NCBI GenBank assembly: GCA_965226185.1
Contig: CBDDCT010000006.1
Location: 558,001-622,000, forward strand
Direction of reading: 5' to 3'
Source of the DNA: CBDCYS01 sp965226185
GTDB taxonomy: Bacteria > Acidobacteriota > Terriglobia > Bryobacterales > UBA6623
Length of the DNA: 64,000 nucleotides
Position numbers and translations under genes: made by a program. This document shows positions 17,469 to 26,157 of this stretch, in pieces. The notes beneath the pieces were generated by a model. It ran no database searches, was not told the DNA's origin, and worked only from the letters and a program-made list of their open reading frames with translations. The stretch's first letter is position 1, and the number at the start of each line of letters is the position of its first letter.

Positions 17469-17514
17469 CCTTCCTGTGTGCCACAAAACGCCTCACAAAT
17501 GTTTTATGGACACA
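16488..17514 (-). mobile_element. IS21-family fragment (istA side only)
   Basis: The left terminus of the element is probably near 17514, where the minus strand reads TGTGTCCATAAAACATTTG ahead of istA. The fragment stops inside istA at about 16488, where stress-protein sequence begins; istB and the right end are missing. This indicates a deletion extending from inside the element into the neighbouring gene. Confidence 0.65.
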
Positions 17515-17753
17515 CTCAGGCGGTCTAGTTTTGCTCCGCCACCGGCGGCCTCAAACGGCCGCCATGTGGTCTATTTTCGCTCCGGCGATTACAGGGCTTG
17601 CCGGCGGAGAGTTCTCACCCAGTGTGGGTGATGCGACCCCGTTGGAGCGCCTTCAGCTCACGACGTGCCGAGGCAGTGTATTTTCGAAGTCTTCGGCTCA
17701 GGCCGAATCCCCGAAGCAAAGATGGCATCCAGCGGGCGCTTCACCGGGCCCCT
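17515..17753. other. intergenic, IS-flank-like sequence
   Basis: This region contains TTTTGCTCCGCCACC and TTTTCGCTCCGGCGATTACAGG, which look like reiterated motifs of IS flanks. No gene was seen. Confidence 0.35.
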
Positions 17754-18308
17754 TTATTCACCTGAAGCGCTGCTATCTTGGGAGTACACATCCAGCAGCT
17801 TGAGCTGCGTGGTCTGGAGTCTCTCCGCAATGACCGGAGAGCAGCGGCTCAGGATGGCGTAGCCGAACTCATTGTTCCGTTCGCACTCATTTCGCAGGCA
17901 ACCCGTGGAGATGCCAAACGTCGTGACGGCGGTGGTGGCGCGAGTGTGAAAGCGCCAGCGGTAGGGATCCACCAACCAGGACCAACCCAAGACATCGCCC
18001 TTGCCGAGCGTATCGATCCGCAGCGCTCCGTCGTGGGGCAGGGATATTTCCAGCGCCACGCGGCCTGATCGGATGAGATAGAACTCGCCCGCCGCATCGC
18101 CCTGCCGCTTCAAGTATTCCCCTTTCGCAAAGTCTCGCGGCGCGACACATCCGCATTCGAGCAGGATCTGGCTGTGCCTCGGCGCCAGGTCGCGGACAAA
18201 TGCGTGCGCTTTGAAGTTTTCTGAGAATGAACTTGCCAATGATCGATCCCTGGAGCCGAGATTCCCCGGCCTTTCCCAAAGGGCCGTTGCAAGAACCCTG
18301 CCAAGCAA
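17754..18308 (-). CDS. cyclic nucleotide-binding domain protein without HTH
   Basis: The 184-aa product contains one cNMP-binding beta-roll: APRDFAKGEYLKRQGDAAGEFYLIRSGRVALEI, then LGKGDVLGWSWLVDP. The R-x-TxxT segment is RATTAVTTFGISTGCLRNEC. Crp/Fnr regulators have a C-terminal winged helix after this domain; here only a helical tail follows, so the protein is a stand-alone sensor rather than a transcription factor. The start is TTG at 18308 with no clear ribosome binding site, so the first 20-30 residues are uncertain. It is divergent from the kinase operon at 18499. Confidence 0.75.
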   Translation of the reverse strand: MLGRVLATALWERPGNLGSRDRSLASSFSENFKAHAFVRDLAPRHSQILLECGCVAPRDFAKGEYLKRQGDAAGEFYLIRSGRVALEISLPHDGALRIDTLGKGDVLGWSWLVDPYRWRFHTRATTAVTTFGISTGCLRNECERNNEFGYAILSRCSPVIAERLQTTQLKLLDVYSQDSSASGE

Positions 18309-18498
18309 ATTAAAGGGGTTGGCCGCCTTAGCGAAGCGCGAGTGGGTGATTTCACGCAGTTCTGGGGCAACTGACTCAAAACGGCTGACCGCATGTCTTC
18401 CGATGAAGGGCCTGGAAAAATAGTGATAGTCTAACGAAACAAGGCAATAGGGCTCTCAATGGAGCTTGAGCCAGCCTGGCCAGTAAACTGCTCGGTAA

Positions 18499-19644
18499 GT
18501 GATGGGTAAAAAGCATGCGAATTGCGGGGCCCGCGGCGGCAAATCGGCCAAAGCTGTCCCGCCACTTGACCCAATGACGGCCCCAAGCTCGGTTCAGAGG
18601 CAGAAGTACGCTGAATTTCTTCGCTCGCCTCATCTTCTCTCGCGCATCTTCGATATCGCCGAAGATGCCATCATATCGATCGATCAGGGCCACCAGATCG
18701 TGATGTTTAACCAGGGCGCCGAGAAAATGTTCGGTTTCCGGGCGCATGAGGTTTTGGGCCAGCCGCTAGACATGCTGTTGCCGCGGCGGTTCGCCGAAGC
18801 ACACCGCGGTGATGTTTCCGCCTTTGGACAGTCGCCGATCGCCGCCCGAAGGATGGGGGAGCGAGGCCGCATCGCAGGCCGGCGCAAGGATGGGACCGAG
18901 TTCCCGGGTGAAGCCTCGATCTCGAAAGTAGATCTCGAAGGGGTAAGGATCTACAGCGTGATTCTCCGCGATATGACCGAACACGTGGCGGCGGAGCAGA
19001 AGATCAAAGCCGCGCTGCTCGAGAAGGAGGTTTTGCTGAAAGAGATCCATCATCGGGTCAAGAACAATCTTCAGGTGGTCTCGAGTCTGCTCAGTCTGCA
19101 ATCCCGCGGTGTCCAGGATGAGGCCACGCGCCAGATGTTCAAGGAGAGCCAGAACCGGGTTCAATCGATGGCGCTGATCCACGAGCAGTTGTATCAGTCC
19201 AAGAGCCTCTCCGAGCTGGACTTTCCAGCGTACGTAAAGCAGCTTGTTTCTCACCTGTTTCGGTCGCACCAGATCAGTTCGAGCCGAATTGAGCTTAAGA
19301 CGAAGGTCGACGACGTGCAACTGGGCGTGGAGCTAGCTATACCCTGCGGGCTGATCATCAATGAACTGGTAACGAACGCACTAAAGCACGCATTTCCAGC
19401 GGATTGCGGAGGAAAGATCGAGATCGAGCTGACACAGCGCGAGGAGGGCTTGGCGTTGTGTGTTCGGGACAATGGGGTGGGAATTCCAGAAGAAATCGGC
19501 CTGCGCAACAGTGAAACCCTGGGGCTGCGGCTCGTGAGGTCGTTAGTCATGCAGCTGGAAGGAAAAGCTCGAATTCAACGGTCGGAGGGTACGGCGATCG
19601 AAATCACGTTTTCCGTAAACGCCGCCGGAAAGGAGTCAGATTGA
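18499..19644 (+). CDS. PAS sensor kinase of the HisKA_2 type
   Basis: A 381-aa soluble kinase. A PAS domain is at about 45-160 (AEDAIISIDQGHQIVMFNQGAEKMFGF). The HisKA_2 dimerisation segment follows with KEIHHRVKNNLQVVSSLLSLQ (phospho-acceptor His184 or His185). The HATPase domain has IINELVTNALKHAF and RDNGVGIP. The start is GTG at 18499 or the adjacent ATG at 18502. The stop overlaps the start of the NtrC-like regulator gene, so the two form a cognate pair. The kinase resembles those driving general-stress or light responses, but no such partner is seen here. Confidence 0.9.
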   Translation: MMGKKHANCGARGGKSAKAVPPLDPMTAPSSVQRQKYAEFLRSPHLLSRIFDIAEDAIISIDQGHQIVMFNQGAEKMFGFRAHEVLGQPLDMLLPRRFAEAHRGDVSAFGQSPIAARRMGERGRIAGRRKDGTEFPGEASISKVDLEGVRIYSVILRDMTEHVAAEQKIKAALLEKEVLLKEIHHRVKNNLQVVSSLLSLQSRGVQDEATRQMFKESQNRVQSMALIHEQLYQSKSLSELDFPAYVKQLVSHLFRSHQISSSRIELKTKVDDVQLGVELAIPCGLIINELVTNALKHAFPADCGGKIEIELTQREEGLALCVRDNGVGIPEEIGLRNSETLGLRLVRSLVMQLEGKARIQRSEGTAIEITFSVNAAGKESD

Positions 19645-21484
19645 TGCCAATCGCTCGCATCATGGTTGTTGAAGATGAACAGATCACCGCGGCCGATTTG
19701 GAAGCGAGCCTGGAGGAGCTGGGGTACGCCGTCACCGCGATCGCTTCTTCGGGAAAGCAGGCGATCCGCGGCGCCGAGACCACGCTGCCCGATCTCGTGC
19801 TGATGGATATTCGCATCAAGGGTGAGATGGACGGTGTCGACGCCGCACGGCAAATCCGTCAGCGGCTCGATATCCCTGTGATTTACTTGACCGCTCATGC
19901 CGACGACGAGACTCTCGAACGCGCCAAGTCCGCCGAGCCACTCGGTTACATCGTCAAGCCCTTCCAGGAAAGCGAGCTGCGGGCGGCCATTCAGATGGCG
20001 CTTCACAAGGACAAGGTCGACAAAGAAGCCAAGGGGAGGCAGGAGCATCTTTCCGCGACGCTCGATGCACTAGGAGAAGGAGTCATCACCCTTGATGGAA
20101 AGGGTTGCGTGACCTATATAAACCCGGCCGCCGAAGCCTGGACCGGCTGGAAGCAGCGGGAAGCACTCGGCAAGCACATAGATGAGATATTCAGGATCAT
20201 CGACCGCGAAAGCCGGCGTCCCAACAATGAATTCGTCTTTCGAGCGCTTCGGGACGGGAACGTCGAGCAGATCCCTGGCTCCAGCCTGTCGGTGGAAATC
20301 TCCGGGGCAAGTGTCCTGTTGAGCAAAGACGGCATGGAAAGGCCGGTCGGGGGGAGCAGAGTTGTCCAATGCAAGATGAGCCTGAAGGGGAGCGCCGCCC
20401 CGGTTCGCGACCATCTCGACCGCATTGCGGGGGCAGTGGTCGCGTTCGGCAGCGTGCGTTTTGAAGACCGGGCAAAACAGACAAAGCCGGCGGGGATATT
20501 TGATGCCGGCAAGTTCCAGGTCATCGCCGAGTCATCCGCCATGCGGGAGCTAATGACTTTCTCCCGCCGGATCGCCGCGAGCGGCGTTTCAGCTATCTTG
20601 CTTCAGGGCGCGAGCGGAACGGGCAAAGACGTGATTGCGAAGTTTCTCCATCGGGAGAGTCCGCGCCGGGACCAACCGTTTGTGGCGATCAACTGTGCTG
20701 CTATTCCTGAAACCTTGCTTGAGAGCGAACTTTTCGGCTACGAAAAAGGGGCCTTCACCGATGCCCGGACTCAAAAGAAGGGTGTGCTGGACCTTGCCGA
20801 TGGAGGAACCGTTTTTCTGGATGAGATTGGCGAGATTCCTCTTCACCTGCAGGCGAAACTGCTGCGCGTGCTGGAGGAGCAGTCGTTCCGGCGGCTTGGT
20901 GGGATCAAGGATGTCAACATCGACGTTAGAATTATCACGGGACAAACAAGAACTTGGGTGAGGCAGTTCGCCAACGCGAGTTCCGGGAAGACCTCTTCTA
21001 CCGGCTCAATGTAATCCAGATCTTGATTCCCCCGCTGCGTGAGCACAAAGACGACATTCTGCCGCTGGCGGACTTCTTCGTCGACCACTACAACCGCAAG
21101 TTCAGGCAGAATATCCGAGGTTTTTCAAGCGAGGCGCGCGAGCGGCTCGTGAATCATGACTGGCCAGGCAACGTGCGCGAATTGCGTAACTGCATCGAGC
21201 GAGCCATGGTACTGGAAGAATCCTCCTGGCTTCAGCCCGCGAGCCTGGCGATTGGAGTGGAAAACCCGCGGGTGGCCGATCCTGCCGAGTCCGCTCCGCA
21301 ATCCGGCGTTCCCTCCGGCGACTTGCCTTTGGAAGAGGTAGAAAGGAGAATGCTGGTGCGAGCTCTGGAAGACACAAGGGGCAATCAAACCAGGGCGGCC
21401 CGCAAACTCGGGATCAGCCGCGATACGCTGCGTTACCGAATGAAAAAGTTCCATCTCAAAGGATTCAAGGCGGACGCTCATTGA
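19644..21484 (+). pseudogene. NtrC-like regulator (REC-PAS-AAA-Fis HTH) with a one-base frameshift
   Basis: The receiver has Asp in LVLMDIRI and Lys in YIVKPF. Then come a PAS domain, an AAA+ domain with Walker A GASGTGKDV and Walker B GGTVFLDEIGE, and a C-terminal Fis-type HTH (RGNQTRAARKLGISRDTLRYRM). The sigma-54 contact loop reads GAFTDA instead of GAFTGA. Near 20943-20946 the frame breaks inside the segment equivalent to ATNRDL. Adding one A after ACGGGA gives ITGTNKNLGEAVRQREFREDLFYRLNV and joins the two halves. As sequenced, only a protein truncated within the AAA+ domain is made. A sequencing error cannot be excluded. The ATG at 19644 overlaps the kinase stop and follows AAGGAG. Confidence 0.82.
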
Positions 21485-21555
21485 TATTCGGCCCGCGCAC
21501 GAGTGGGCATTGACGTGCATTCCCGATAGTAAATACTTTGTGAGGAGGGTTTCTC

Positions 21556-22026
21556 GTGAATGCTCCCGCGACAACATCTTTGAGACCTCGAAAACCCCAG
21601 AGGCAGTCGGCGAAGAGTAATCCGGTTGTGCTGGTTGTGCTCTCCTCTTTGAATCGGCACCCTCTTCTTTCCGAACTTCAGTTCGTCGACGCCGAAGTTA
21701 GAGCCGCGGAAGATTTCAGCAGTGCCCGGGAACAAGTAAGGGCCGACCCCAACGTCGATGTGGTGATCACGGACCTGACGCTCCCCGACGGAAATTGGTG
21801 CGACATCTTAAAGTACCTCGTCGATGAGGGAATTCGTGCGAATGTCGTCGTAACCGCGCCCTTCGCGGACGAGAGACTTTGGTCGGAGATCTTGTGGCGT
21901 GGCGCGTACGACCTTCTCGTCGAGCCTTACGAGAACTTTGAGCTAAAGCGCGTGGTTGAGGGGGCCGCCCGAGCGGCATCGCCGTTCGCCCACGAAGATA
22001 AGGGCAGGAGCGCGACCGCGGCGTGA
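21556..22026 (+). CDS. degenerate receiver-domain protein
   Basis: A 156-aa product starting at GTG 21556, with GAGGAGGG 6 bases upstream. The fold follows a response-regulator receiver: Asp73 in VVITDLTLPDG is kept and VVVTAP keeps the switch Thr. However, the N-terminal acidic pair is missing (VVLVVLSS) and the invariant Lys is replaced by Glu (LLVEPYE). It is therefore unlikely to be phosphorylated normally and may be an atypical regulator of the preceding two-component system, 71 bases upstream. Confidence 0.8.
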   Translation: MNAPATTSLRPRKPQRQSAKSNPVVLVVLSSLNRHPLLSELQFVDAEVRAAEDFSSAREQVRADPNVDVVITDLTLPDGNWCDILKYLVDEGIRANVVVTAPFADERLWSEILWRGAYDLLVEPYENFELKRVVEGAARAASPFAHEDKGRSATAA

Positions 22027-22261
22027 ATGCCGAGAGCGAGTGCTGCTGGCGCTTCTTTGTGGCTCGACAGCAACTGTAACTTTGCGACCTCGGCGTTTTC
22101 CCGTGGCTTAGCTGGAATGCTGCCCTTGGGCGCTCTGGCCCAGCGTGGGCCACTACACCCACTTGAGTATTCTGCTCGCCTGTCGAAGATCACGCAACAC
22201 CACGGTATTGGTTGGTATTTGAATTGCATTCCGGATAGACAGAATAACAGGGAGGTGAATG

Positions 22262-22531
22262 ATGGATCTCATGACGTGGGTCGTTGCATGGGCCGTTGTC
22301 ACAACGGCGGTGGTGGTTCTTGGCTATCTCCGTCTTACTTTCGGGCTGCATGACATGCTGGGCGTAAAATTCGGGCCGGGTGAGCAGGCGGAGTTTTATG
22401 GCAAGCAGCAGCAAGCGGGCCGCACGATGAATCGGCTAGATGTGCTGGGTATCGCCCTGACCGTTGTGTCGGCGCTGATGGTCCTTGTGATCATCGCTCT
22501 TTGGGCGATCGAAAGCGCGGGGCCGGCGTAA
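22262..22531 (+). CDS. small inner-membrane protein with two helices
   Basis: An 89-aa protein with two predicted membrane helices: MTWVVAWAVVTTAVVVLGYLR near the N-terminus and VLGIALTVVSALMVLVIIALW near the C-terminus. A basic and Gln-rich loop lies between them. GGAGGTGA lies 4 bases before the second ATG (22262); the ATG at 22259 is closer than usual. The family is not recognised. It follows the two-component genes and could be a target or accessory protein. Confidence 0.65.
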   Translation: MDLMTWVVAWAVVTTAVVVLGYLRLTFGLHDMLGVKFGPGEQAEFYGKQQQAGRTMNRLDVLGIALTVVSALMVLVIIALWAIESAGPA

Positions 22532-22843
22532 GCTGAGTCGGTTCGATGAAAGGAGGTGTCATCGAGGGGGCGCTCCGAACCGCTGGAATGAAGGCGTTCC
22601 CATAGACAAGCGGCTGAAACCAGGATTTCCATTTTGGATCTTGGCCTCCTCGATTCTACGTTCCTTCTCTCTTGAACGCAAGCCTTTCTTGACCGCAGGC
22701 ACGCACCGGGCCGGACCGAAGTGCTTCCACTAGACCCTTTCGTTCTCCGAAGGGGACAATTCGTCGGTCGGAAGGCGGTTTTTCAGGCACTCCTCCGAGC
22801 TTCACTCCGCAGCATCCAGATTTCGCACTCGCGAGCGACCGTT
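22532..22843. other. intergenic before IS1380 remnants, with a direct-repeat copy
   Basis: No gene is visible. AAAGGAGGTGTC near 22550 looks like a ribosome binding site but is followed by no start codon. AACCAGGATTTCCATTTTG occurs at 22618-22636 and again at 23150-23168, just at the 5' edge of the transposase fragment; these two copies bound the fragment. Confidence 0.5.
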
Positions 22844-23147
22844 CTACCCGCTCGGCAGCGGCAGCGCCCAGATCCTGTGCAGCATGTCACCGAACAGCCT
22901 GCGGTTCAGATGCCCCTCGGCCAGCAGCAGCCAGTAATACCGCGCGTGCTTGACCAGCCGACCGCCGGTCTTCATCAATCTGTGTTGCAAGCTCGTCAGC
23001 GACCAGCTCTTGATCCTGTGCGGCAGTCCCAGCCGCCGCCACAAGTTGCCCAGGTTGTAGGCCAGCACGCTGAGTTGCAGTCGCACTTCGTTGGCCCGAA
23101 AGCGATGGCACGAAAGCCGTGTCCAGTGCGTGGCCTGCTTGCCTTCT
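22844..23147 (-). pseudogene. C-terminal fragment of an IS1380 transposase
   Basis: About 100 codons are nearly identical to the C-terminus of the full transposase at 23379-24710 (KEGKQATHWTRLSCHRFRAN to the final WALPLPSG). The similarity stops at GCCTTCTTT near 23149; upstream lies a copy of AACCAGGATTTCCATTTTG instead of the rest of the gene. The fragment is oriented like the full copy and lies about 215 bases away, so it is a tandem, truncated duplicate. Confidence 0.88.
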
Positions 23148-23378
23148 TTAACCAGGATTTCCATTTTGACCCTGGTACGGCGACAGTATACACCCGCGCT
23201 GCCCCGAATACCACGTCTTTCCGCGCTGAACCCTGCACATCACCTCCGCCGCTAGGCGCCAGGGCTCATCCATCCGCTCACAGACGTTGATTGAGCGGGC
23301 TGAACGGCGCTCCGGCCGACACTGCTCCTTGAAAAACTTTTTTGGAGCCGAAAACTGTTGATCCTCGCCCGGTCAACG

Positions 23379-24710
23379 CTACCCGCTCGGCAGCGGCAGC
23401 GCCCAGATCCTGTGCAGCATGTCAGCGAACAGCCGCCGGTTCAGATGCCCCTCGGCCAGCAGCAGCCAATAATACCGGGCGTGCTTGACCAGCCGACCGC
23501 CGGTCTTCATCAGCCGCTGTTGCAAGCTCGTCAGCGACCAGCTCTTGATCCTGTGCGGCAGCCCAAGCCGCCGCCACAAGTTGCCCAGGTTGTAGGCCAG
23601 CACGCTCAGTTGCAGTCGCACTTCGTTGGCCCGGAAGCGATGGCACGAAAGCCGCGTCCAGTGCGTGGCCTGTTTGCCTTCTTTGATCCACTGCTCGGCC
23701 GTGCCGCGCTTGTTGTAGAAGCGCACTACCGACCGGCTTGGCAAGCTCATGTTGGTCACGATAAATCCGACCCGCGGGAACAGCTCACCGAGATGATGCT
23801 CGACCTTGGCCACAATGCGTCGCGGCTTCGACCAACTCTGCGCCTGATAGCGGAAGCTCTTGTAGCGCACCAAGGGCTTGCGACCCGGCCTGCCCGGCGG
23901 GCGAAACAAGATGTCTTCGATCGCTAATTCCAAGCTCTTGTTGGCCGGAATGCGAATGGCGTACTGCACTCCGCGTTCCTCCGAAAACTCATAAATCTCC
24001 GGCTTGGCAAAGGCCGCATCGCCCCGGAAGGTGACCTGTTTGCCCGCAGCCTGTTGGCGCTCGATCTCGGGCAGCAGCAACTCGTTCCAGTCCTCAGCGC
24101 TGTGCACGTTGCCGGGACGCAGCTTGGCGGCCAGACAATCGCCGTGCTGGTTGAACAACAACAACGGGTGGTAGCAGACCGACTCGAAATGGCCGTTGTA
24201 GGCACTGCCCTCTTGCTGGCCGTGGACAGGGCTTTCGGTCGAATCCATGTCGAGAACGACGCGCTCGGAGTCGTCTTGCGTCTCGGCTTGCGCCACCAGC
24301 TCGCGGTTCACAGCCATCAGCCCCAGCAAGTTCTCCTCGCTCGCCAGCATCTCCGTCTCGAAGCTCTGCAGTCGCGAGGTCAGTGCCCCGCCGCGATCCC
24401 AGTTCTTCTGCGAGCCGATCAAGCGAAAGGTCGGATCGGCGGATACTCGCACGGCGTCATTGAGGTCCTCGTAGCCGGCCAGCCGAGAGTAGACTGACTG
24501 CCGCAGCAGATCGGCGAACGGGAACTTTTTGTTCGAGCCTTGCCGTGGGTCACTGAGATGTTCGTCGATCAGCTTCCCGAGCCCGAGTCGCTCGTCCAGC
24601 TCGCGGACGAGAATGAGCCCGCCATCGGAAGTGACGCGCGATCCTTGGAAATCGACTTTCAATAAGCCGTTGAAGCTTAGCTGGAACGGCTTGTTTTCTT
24701 TTTCACCCAT
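23379..24710 (-). CDS. IS1380-family transposase
   Basis: A 443-aa DDE transposase. The N-terminus carries KVDFQGSRVTSDGGLILVRELDERLGL, typical of the family. The catalytic region includes VVLDMDSTESPVHGQQEGSAYNGH and then TFRGDAAFAKPEIYEF. The C-terminal part includes YNKRGTAEQWIKEGK and THWTRLSCHRFRANEVRLQLSVLAYNLGN. Length and order match complete IS1380 proteins, so it may be active. I could not identify its terminal inverted repeats with confidence; CCTTTATTTATGC on the minus strand upstream of the gene (around 24756-24768) is a candidate for one end. It is clearly more distant from the MITEs than they are from each other. Confidence 0.92.
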   Translation of the reverse strand: MGEKENKPFQLSFNGLLKVDFQGSRVTSDGGLILVRELDERLGLGKLIDEHLSDPRQGSNKKFPFADLLRQSVYSRLAGYEDLNDAVRVSADPTFRLIGSQKNWDRGGALTSRLQSFETEMLASEENLLGLMAVNRELVAQAETQDDSERVVLDMDSTESPVHGQQEGSAYNGHFESVCYHPLLLFNQHGDCLAAKLRPGNVHSAEDWNELLLPEIERQQAAGKQVTFRGDAAFAKPEIYEFSEERGVQYAIRIPANKSLELAIEDILFRPPGRPGRKPLVRYKSFRYQAQSWSKPRRIVAKVEHHLGELFPRVGFIVTNMSLPSRSVVRFYNKRGTAEQWIKEGKQATHWTRLSCHRFRANEVRLQLSVLAYNLGNLWRRLGLPHRIKSWSLTSLQQRLMKTGGRLVKHARYYWLLLAEGHLNRRLFADMLHRIWALPLPSG

Positions 24711-24857
24711 TGGGTGTTGATCTCCTCAGCGCCTTGATTGCTTTTCAACCCGCATAAATAAAGGCGTCCGAGGTCACCCGATGGTTAGCAGAACCGAAAC
24801 TAAAGTGGAAATCCGGGTGAAACAGTCTGTTGGGTTTGGAGGAAGGAGGAAAATACG

Positions 24858-25304
24858 ATGAGAAAGCTAGGTTGGTCAGTTGTGGTCGTTCTCGTATGCA
24901 GCGTGCTCCTGGGCTGTACGTCGGGGCCACGCTCCGCGGCCGGCTTCCGGCTCCCCTTGACGGGGGACATTGAACGGGGTGAAATGTCCTTTCTCGATTT
25001 GGGATGCAATAGTTGCCACACGGTTACGGGTGCGGAGATTCCGCCGCCTCCCGAAGATGCCGAACTGAAGCTTGCCCTCGGGGGAGCGTTGTATGAAGTG
25101 AGGACCGACGGCTATCTGGTGACTTCGATTATTCACCCTTCTCACAAATTGGGCCGTTTCCCGAAGCAGTATATTAGTGCCGAAGGCAAGTCCCGGACGC
25201 CGGATTTTTCGACGCGGATGACGGTAAGGGAGTTGGTGGACATAGTGGCTTTCTTGCAGACCCACTACACGGTGAAGCCGGACCCCGCTTCGTACGCATA
25301 CTAG
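24858..25304 (+). CDS. monoheme c-type cytochrome lipoprotein
   Basis: A 148-aa protein with a lipoprotein signal ending LLGC (residue about 20) and one heme site, CNSCH, near residue 54. A distal Met or other sixth ligand is not obvious; TRMTVRELVDIVAFLQTHY near the C-terminus is the classical terminal helix with a candidate Met. The start ATG at 24858 follows GGAGGAAAATACG. It is probably attached to a periplasmic membrane face and works as an electron carrier. There is no oxidase or dehydrogenase next to it. Confidence 0.88.
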   Translation: MRKLGWSVVVVLVCSVLLGCTSGPRSAAGFRLPLTGDIERGEMSFLDLGCNSCHTVTGAEIPPPPEDAELKLALGGALYEVRTDGYLVTSIIHPSHKLGRFPKQYISAEGKSRTPDFSTRMTVRELVDIVAFLQTHYTVKPDPASYAY

Positions 25305-25492
25305 TCCTGACACGGGAGTGCCGTCCTGGGCCTGCTTGGCGGACACACGTTCGGCATGAGGTGCGGGGTTGTTGAACCCTACACTCGAATTGGGCTTGCG
25401 AACGACAGTGAGCGGCTCCTGTCGCCTCTAACCCGCATTTCTCAGTTCGCCTTTTCGGCGCGGCCGTGCCGGGACAGGCGCGGCGCCCGCCC

Positions 25493-26140
25493 CTACTTCC
25501 GGCCTTTATAGGGGTCGAGCGAGATTTCGAAGTAGAACAACTCCGTTCCGGTGTTTAAATCCTTGACACCGGAAAGATAGATGGCCGAGCCTGGCACGGG
25601 GTCGGGAAGATTCCCCGTCAGATAGTAGAAAAAGCCACTCACCGAGCTTTGCGGAGGGACAACCGGAGCTTTGAAAGCACGCTGCGCGAACTCTGGTTTT
25701 GCCAGCGGCCCCTTTTTTACACCGCCGCGCCAGATACCGGGAACAGGCGGCAGGTAAGGAGGACGGCTCTTCGGTTTGGTGTCGAGCTTCAAATAGGCCA
25801 GCTCCTCGGGAGGAATCGGTTCCAGGCCGTCGCGGTCCGCGGTGATGAAACGGACCTTGAGACCGCTCAGACCCAAAGCGTGGTCACTGCGATTCGTGAT
25901 CACCGCAAGAACAGGCAACACACCATATTTGTAGGGCTTTGCCTTGCCAAAAGCCGCCTTCACGTCTTTCTCGGTGCGATACGGCTTTACGGCCACCGCT
26001 ACATCGGCTTGCGTTTGCTTGGCTGGATACTTGTCCGCCGCGCGAGTGGTGAAAGACTCCTTGGGCCAGGCGATAGCGGCCGCGAACACAATCGAAATCA
26101 CCGTTATCAGCGCTGTTTGCATACAGTTGTATCTTGCCAT
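25493..26140 (-). CDS. secreted hypothetical protein
   Basis: About 215 aa with an N-terminal signal sequence (MQTALITVISIVFAAAIAW) and a beta-rich mature domain. The segment VLAVITNRSDHALGLSGLKVRFI resembles the way periplasmic proteins describe an immunoglobulin-like strand pair. Possible starts are ATG 26158, 26140 and 26122; I prefer 26140 or 26122 because of the signal peptide and the divergent gene at 26158. The family is not recognised. Confidence 0.65.
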   Translation of the reverse strand: MARYNCMQTALITVISIVFAAAIAWPKESFTTRAADKYPAKQTQADVAVAVKPYRTEKDVKAAFGKAKPYKYGVLPVLAVITNRSDHALGLSGLKVRFITADRDGLEPIPPEELAYLKLDTKPKSRPPYLPPVPGIWRGGVKKGPLAKPEFAQRAFKAPVVPPQSSVSGFFYYLTGNLPDPVPGSAIYLSGVKDLNTGTELFYFEISLDPYKGRK

Positions 26141-26157
26141 AATGGTGGTGCAGCGCA

